Origin: Salinisphaera orenii subsp. halophila YIM 95161
Lineage (GTDB): Bacteria > Pseudomonadota > Gammaproteobacteria > Nevskiales > Salinisphaeraceae
Reading direction: 5' to 3'
Assembly (NCBI RefSeq): GCF_003732545.1
Contig: NZ_AYKF01000063.1
Coordinates: 1 to 63,717, forward strand
DNA: 63,717 nt
Shown one piece after another: positions 61,324-63,717 of the stretch (within the stretch, counting starts at the first letter, position 1; every line of letters starts with the position of its first letter). The notes under the pieces were generated by a model. It saw only the letters and a program-made list of their open reading frames with translations, made no database searches and was not told the DNA's origin. Made by a program: the position numbers and the translations under genes.

Positions 61324-63717
61324 TCACCGAGGAACGACCGCGAAATTCGGATAGTCGTCATAGTCGGGCTTGACCGACCGCTCATCGAAGACGCGCCATG
61401 CTTCGGTCGCCTTGGTTATACCGCTTCCGGCCGCCATGGCCAGACCGATCTGCAGATTCGATGCAAAGCCGGTTGCTGAATTCGCGTAACCGACCATCTC
61501 TCCCACGGCATAGCGGCGGCTGCCATCGCGACTCAACACATTGGCCATTTCCTGTCCCCCGCAGGGCAGGCCGCTCAGTTCCGGATAGGCGGCCTTGTAC
61601 GCCGTCGCGATATCGGGAAAGTTCTCGGCGCCTTTAGAGGGTCGAATCTGCAGAGAGTACGTCGGCGCCACGATCCAGCAGTAGCCCTCCTCGGGATCCG
61701 ACTGCCAATCGGTCATGCGGTCCACCTGAAAACGGGACAGCCAGGCGAGCAGAGTCGCGGCACCCTCGACCCGCTGGTCCGCCACGTGGCCCACGGCCCA
61801 GGTCAGAAAGTCGGCCTGCCAGGGGCCGACGCCGACCCGACTCTGGCCGTTCGCGGGATAAATGACAGCACCCCAGTTGTCGATGACATGGAACGGATTG
61901 CCTTCGTCATCGTTGACGAAGGATTTGATGTAATCGTTAATAATCCACTCGATCTGATCCGTGAAATACGACTTCAAAGGATCCGTGTCGGGCGTCGCGA
62001 ATGCGGCGTCCGAAATCGAGCGTATCGCCCATGCCTGCCCGCGCACCTGCCCTTGAGCGCCCAGCAGCTGCCCTTTGTCGTAATCGCGATAACGCTGATT
62101 GGCCCACAGCTGAACATAGGAGGCCGTGAACTGCAGCTCCTCCAGATAGTAGTAGTCACCCGACACGAGATAGGGCACATACCCGATGGACGGATGATGC
62201 GCGATGTCGAAACTCAAGGGCGAGCCGCAATCCGATGGGCAGCCGGGCAGCAAATCGTCTTGAAACTGGCCTCCTGCATTGGATGCATAGCTCCGGTTAG
62301 CGAGAGTCACGTAGGGGTGGCGGGTGATCTCGAGCGGGCGTCCCGTTTCACCGTCCCGATAGTGAAAGGAATAACTACCGGCCGCGTCGTCATTGGCCAA
62401 CATCCAGCGATAGGCCCGCGGATCGGAAGACACCACGTACGCCGATGTCCACCGAGGCAGCGGACCGATGGCGGCCTGCGCACCCGTGTTGCCCATCGAC
62501 TTCGTCTGATCGCCGTGAGTCATCGGCTCGATGTCCTGACGCACGCTATCGAGCAGGTCATCACTGGGCGTCAACGTCGCGTAATTGGAAATGGCCCGCG
62601 TGCTCTGGAGGTAATCGGTGTCGATCCGAGCGGTGCGGGGGGGCGCGTTCGCAGTCCAGAGAGTTCTGTGCCAGCGCGACTGCCGGTACTGGGTCAGATC
62701 CGCTACCGAATAGCGATTCGCGCCCACGGTGATCTCGGCATCGTAATCACGGTTCTGCGGCGTGACGCCGTAGGCAAGCGCATTCTCCACCACGGTATCC
62801 ACCCGCACATTGTCGATGCGCCCGTCGCTGCGGTAGGCGCGAACATGAAAATAGACCTGGAGCCCGTCGTTCGTCTGCGAACCGGATACCAGCGCCGCCG
62901 GCACGATCCATTCGGAGACCAGCGGGCCCGACAACCATTGCTTGCATTGCTTTGCCCCCCATTCGGGGCACATCCCCACCTGAGAAGCCGTCGCCAGCGC
63001 ATGACTCGCATCGGCGGTGTAGGTCAAGCCGTTCTGCTTGATCTCCAGCCGTGCATTGAAGCCCGTCGCGAGCAGATCGCCGATCTGCACCGCAGAATCA
63101 CCGCCATCCGACGAACTGCGATCGGAATCCACGCTGTACAGGGCGAACTCCGACGCACTACCGGCGGCAACGGTGATGACCGCATGGCGCAGTGATCCGT
63201 CGGACCAGGTTGCCTTGGCGTCGATCTGCGTCGGCAGCGCCTGTCCGTCGATCTCGGCAATCAGGGTGTGCCCCGCCGGCACGTCGCCCTCGCGAAAAAC
63301 CTGACCGAAGGTGACCGGTGTCGTGGCTGCCGCGGAGGAAGCGCGGGCCGAACGGGCATCCGCAGCCGCCGTGAGTCCGACATCGACGACACGTGTTGCC
63401 TCGTCCGGCAACGCATCACCGCCGTCCTCGGGCGCCTCGCCAACGTCGTCGCCCGGTTCAGACGCCGGCTCTTCGCTCGGGTCGTCTTCAATAGCGTCCT
63501 CATCCGAGGAATCATCCGAGGAATCGTCCGAGGAATCGTCCGAGGAATCGTCCGAGGAATCGTCCGTGGAATCGTCCGAGGAGTCATCCGAGGAGTCGTT
63601 TGAGGAATCGTCCGAGGAATCGTCCGAGGAATCGTCCGAGGAATCGTCCGAGGAATCATCCGAGGAATCATCCGAGGAATCATCCGTGGAATCATCCGTG
63701 GAATCATCCGTGGAATC
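61324..63717 (-). CDS. putative polysaccharide-lyase-like protein with Asp/Ser repeat, partial
   Basis: The frame runs open to the window edge, so the true start is outside; 797 residues are visible. The first 70 or so form an Asp/Ser repeat (DDSS units), then an acidic linker. Next comes a beta-rich domain with VTFGQVF, LPTQIDAKAT and DGSLRHAVI, like the first domain of PcRGLX/YetA-type lyases. A helical toroid-like region follows with AHHP, RGQAWAIRS, NWGAVIYPANGQSRVG and VGYANSATGF. It is paralogous to the lipoprotein at 25411 over its whole folded part. The repeat probably acts as a flexible, charged spacer from a surface anchor. Function is inferred, not shown. Confidence 0.7.
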   Translation of the reverse strand, partial: DSTDDSTDDSTDDSSDDSSDDSSDDSSDDSSDDSSDDSSNDSSDDSSDDSTDDSSDDSSDDSSDDSSDDSSDEDAIEDDPSEEPASEPGDDVGEAPEDGGDALPDEATRVVDVGLTAAADARSARASSAAATTPVTFGQVFREGDVPAGHTLIAEIDGQALPTQIDAKATWSDGSLRHAVITVAAGSASEFALYSVDSDRSSSDGGDSAVQIGDLLATGFNARLEIKQNGLTYTADASHALATASQVGMCPEWGAKQCKQWLSGPLVSEWIVPAALVSGSQTNDGLQVYFHVRAYRSDGRIDNVRVDTVVENALAYGVTPQNRDYDAEITVGANRYSVADLTQYRQSRWHRTLWTANAPPRTARIDTDYLQSTRAISNYATLTPSDDLLDSVRQDIEPMTHGDQTKSMGNTGAQAAIGPLPRWTSAYVVSSDPRAYRWMLANDDAAGSYSFHYRDGETGRPLEITRHPYVTLANRSYASNAGGQFQDDLLPGCPSDCGSPLSFDIAHHPSIGYVPYLVSGDYYYLEELQFTASYVQLWANQRYRDYDKGQLLGAQGQVRGQAWAIRSISDAAFATPDTDPLKSYFTDQIEWIINDYIKSFVNDDEGNPFHVIDNWGAVIYPANGQSRVGVGPWQADFLTWAVGHVADQRVEGAATLLAWLSRFQVDRMTDWQSDPEEGYCWIVAPTYSLQIRPSKGAENFPDIATAYKAAYPELSGLPCGGQEMANVLSRDGSRRYAVGEMVGYANSATGFASNLQIGLAMAAGSGITKATEAWRVFDERSVKPDYDDYPNFAVVPR
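63501..63717 (-). repeat. 12-base tandem repeat coding for Asp-Asp-Ser-Ser
   Basis: The minus-strand unit GACGATTCCTCG (DDSS, with GAT/GAC and TCG/ACG variants giving DDST, and one Asn variant) repeats about 17 times and continues beyond the window. Most differences are at the third codon position, so selection seems to keep the peptide. It lies in frame with the lyase-like gene. Confidence 0.9.

Noticed and set aside
63261-63707. Open frames coding for repeated MIPR and GIVRG peptides on the two strands
   Set aside because: They are out-of-frame readings of the 12-base Asp/Ser repeat; the true frame joins the lyase-like gene.
63501-63717. Tandem repeat as a CRISPR array
   Set aside because: The unit is 12 bases, contiguous and in coding frame, with no unique spacers.
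1-63717. tRNA, rRNA or insertion sequence genes
   Set aside because: No cloverleaf, rRNA stretch, transposase frame or paired terminal repeats were recognised by eye.

Overview
The window is GC-rich DNA, probably from a gammaproteobacterium of a free-living, aquatic and exopolysaccharide-producing kind. The YhhQ transporter, SprT, LctP and GalE proteins and the complete exosortase A (XrtA/PEP-CTERM) exopolysaccharide locus fit this. I cannot fix the genus from sequence alone. No rRNA, tRNA, CRISPR array or insertion sequence was seen. All family names come from pattern recognition; no search was run.

Left part (1-16600) is a set of short transcription units. They are a DUF815 ATPase, a broken mrr restriction gene overlapping sprT, a WYL regulator divergent from an SRPBCC-SDR fusion that overlaps an ABC1/UbiB-type kinase, and yhhQ behind a preQ1-I riboswitch. 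Then comes a four-gene unit (8119-11731) of an arylsulfotransferase-like beta-propeller protein, a YVGPGAG mini-membrane protein, a three-helix membrane protein and a PAPS sulfotransferase. A HbpS/GlcG-like protein, an L-lactate permease, a DUF3391/HD-GYP protein and galE follow.

Middle part (16800-25400) is an accessory envelope/polysaccharide block, visibly less GC-rich in places. It holds a second sulfotransferase, an orphan membrane protein, a phosphatidylserine-decarboxylase-like proenzyme coupled to a 66-residue membrane protein, a Wzx-type flippase and two tandem family-2 glycosyltransferases.

Right part (24497-58273, all minus strand) is the XrtA locus. It runs from the priming glycosyl-1-phosphate transferase through PrsK, PrsR and PrsT. 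Then comes a tightly packed 20-gene series: Wza-like export lipoprotein, chain-length protein, tyrosine autokinase, outer-membrane barrel, ATPase, deacetylase, FemAB-like protein, glycosyltransferases, XrtA-EpsI, amidotransferase, a third sulfotransferase, an ATP-grasp enzyme, a toroid-like protein, an O-antigen-ligase/polymerase-like protein and a lyase-like lipoprotein. Most junctions overlap by ATGA, GTGA or TGATG.

Beyond it (58500-63717) lie two PEP-CTERM substrate genes, each behind a near-perfect sigma-54 -24/-12 promoter, which suits control by the sigma-54 activator PrsR. After them come a UDP-GlcNAc 2-epimerase gene and a second lyase-like gene, whose N-terminus is a long Asp/Ser repeat running off the window.

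Together the genes suggest a sulfated, partly deacetylated exopolysaccharide, made and exported with co-regulated, sortase-processed surface proteins. A pair of paralogous putative polysaccharide-active enzymes sits at the two edges of the locus.
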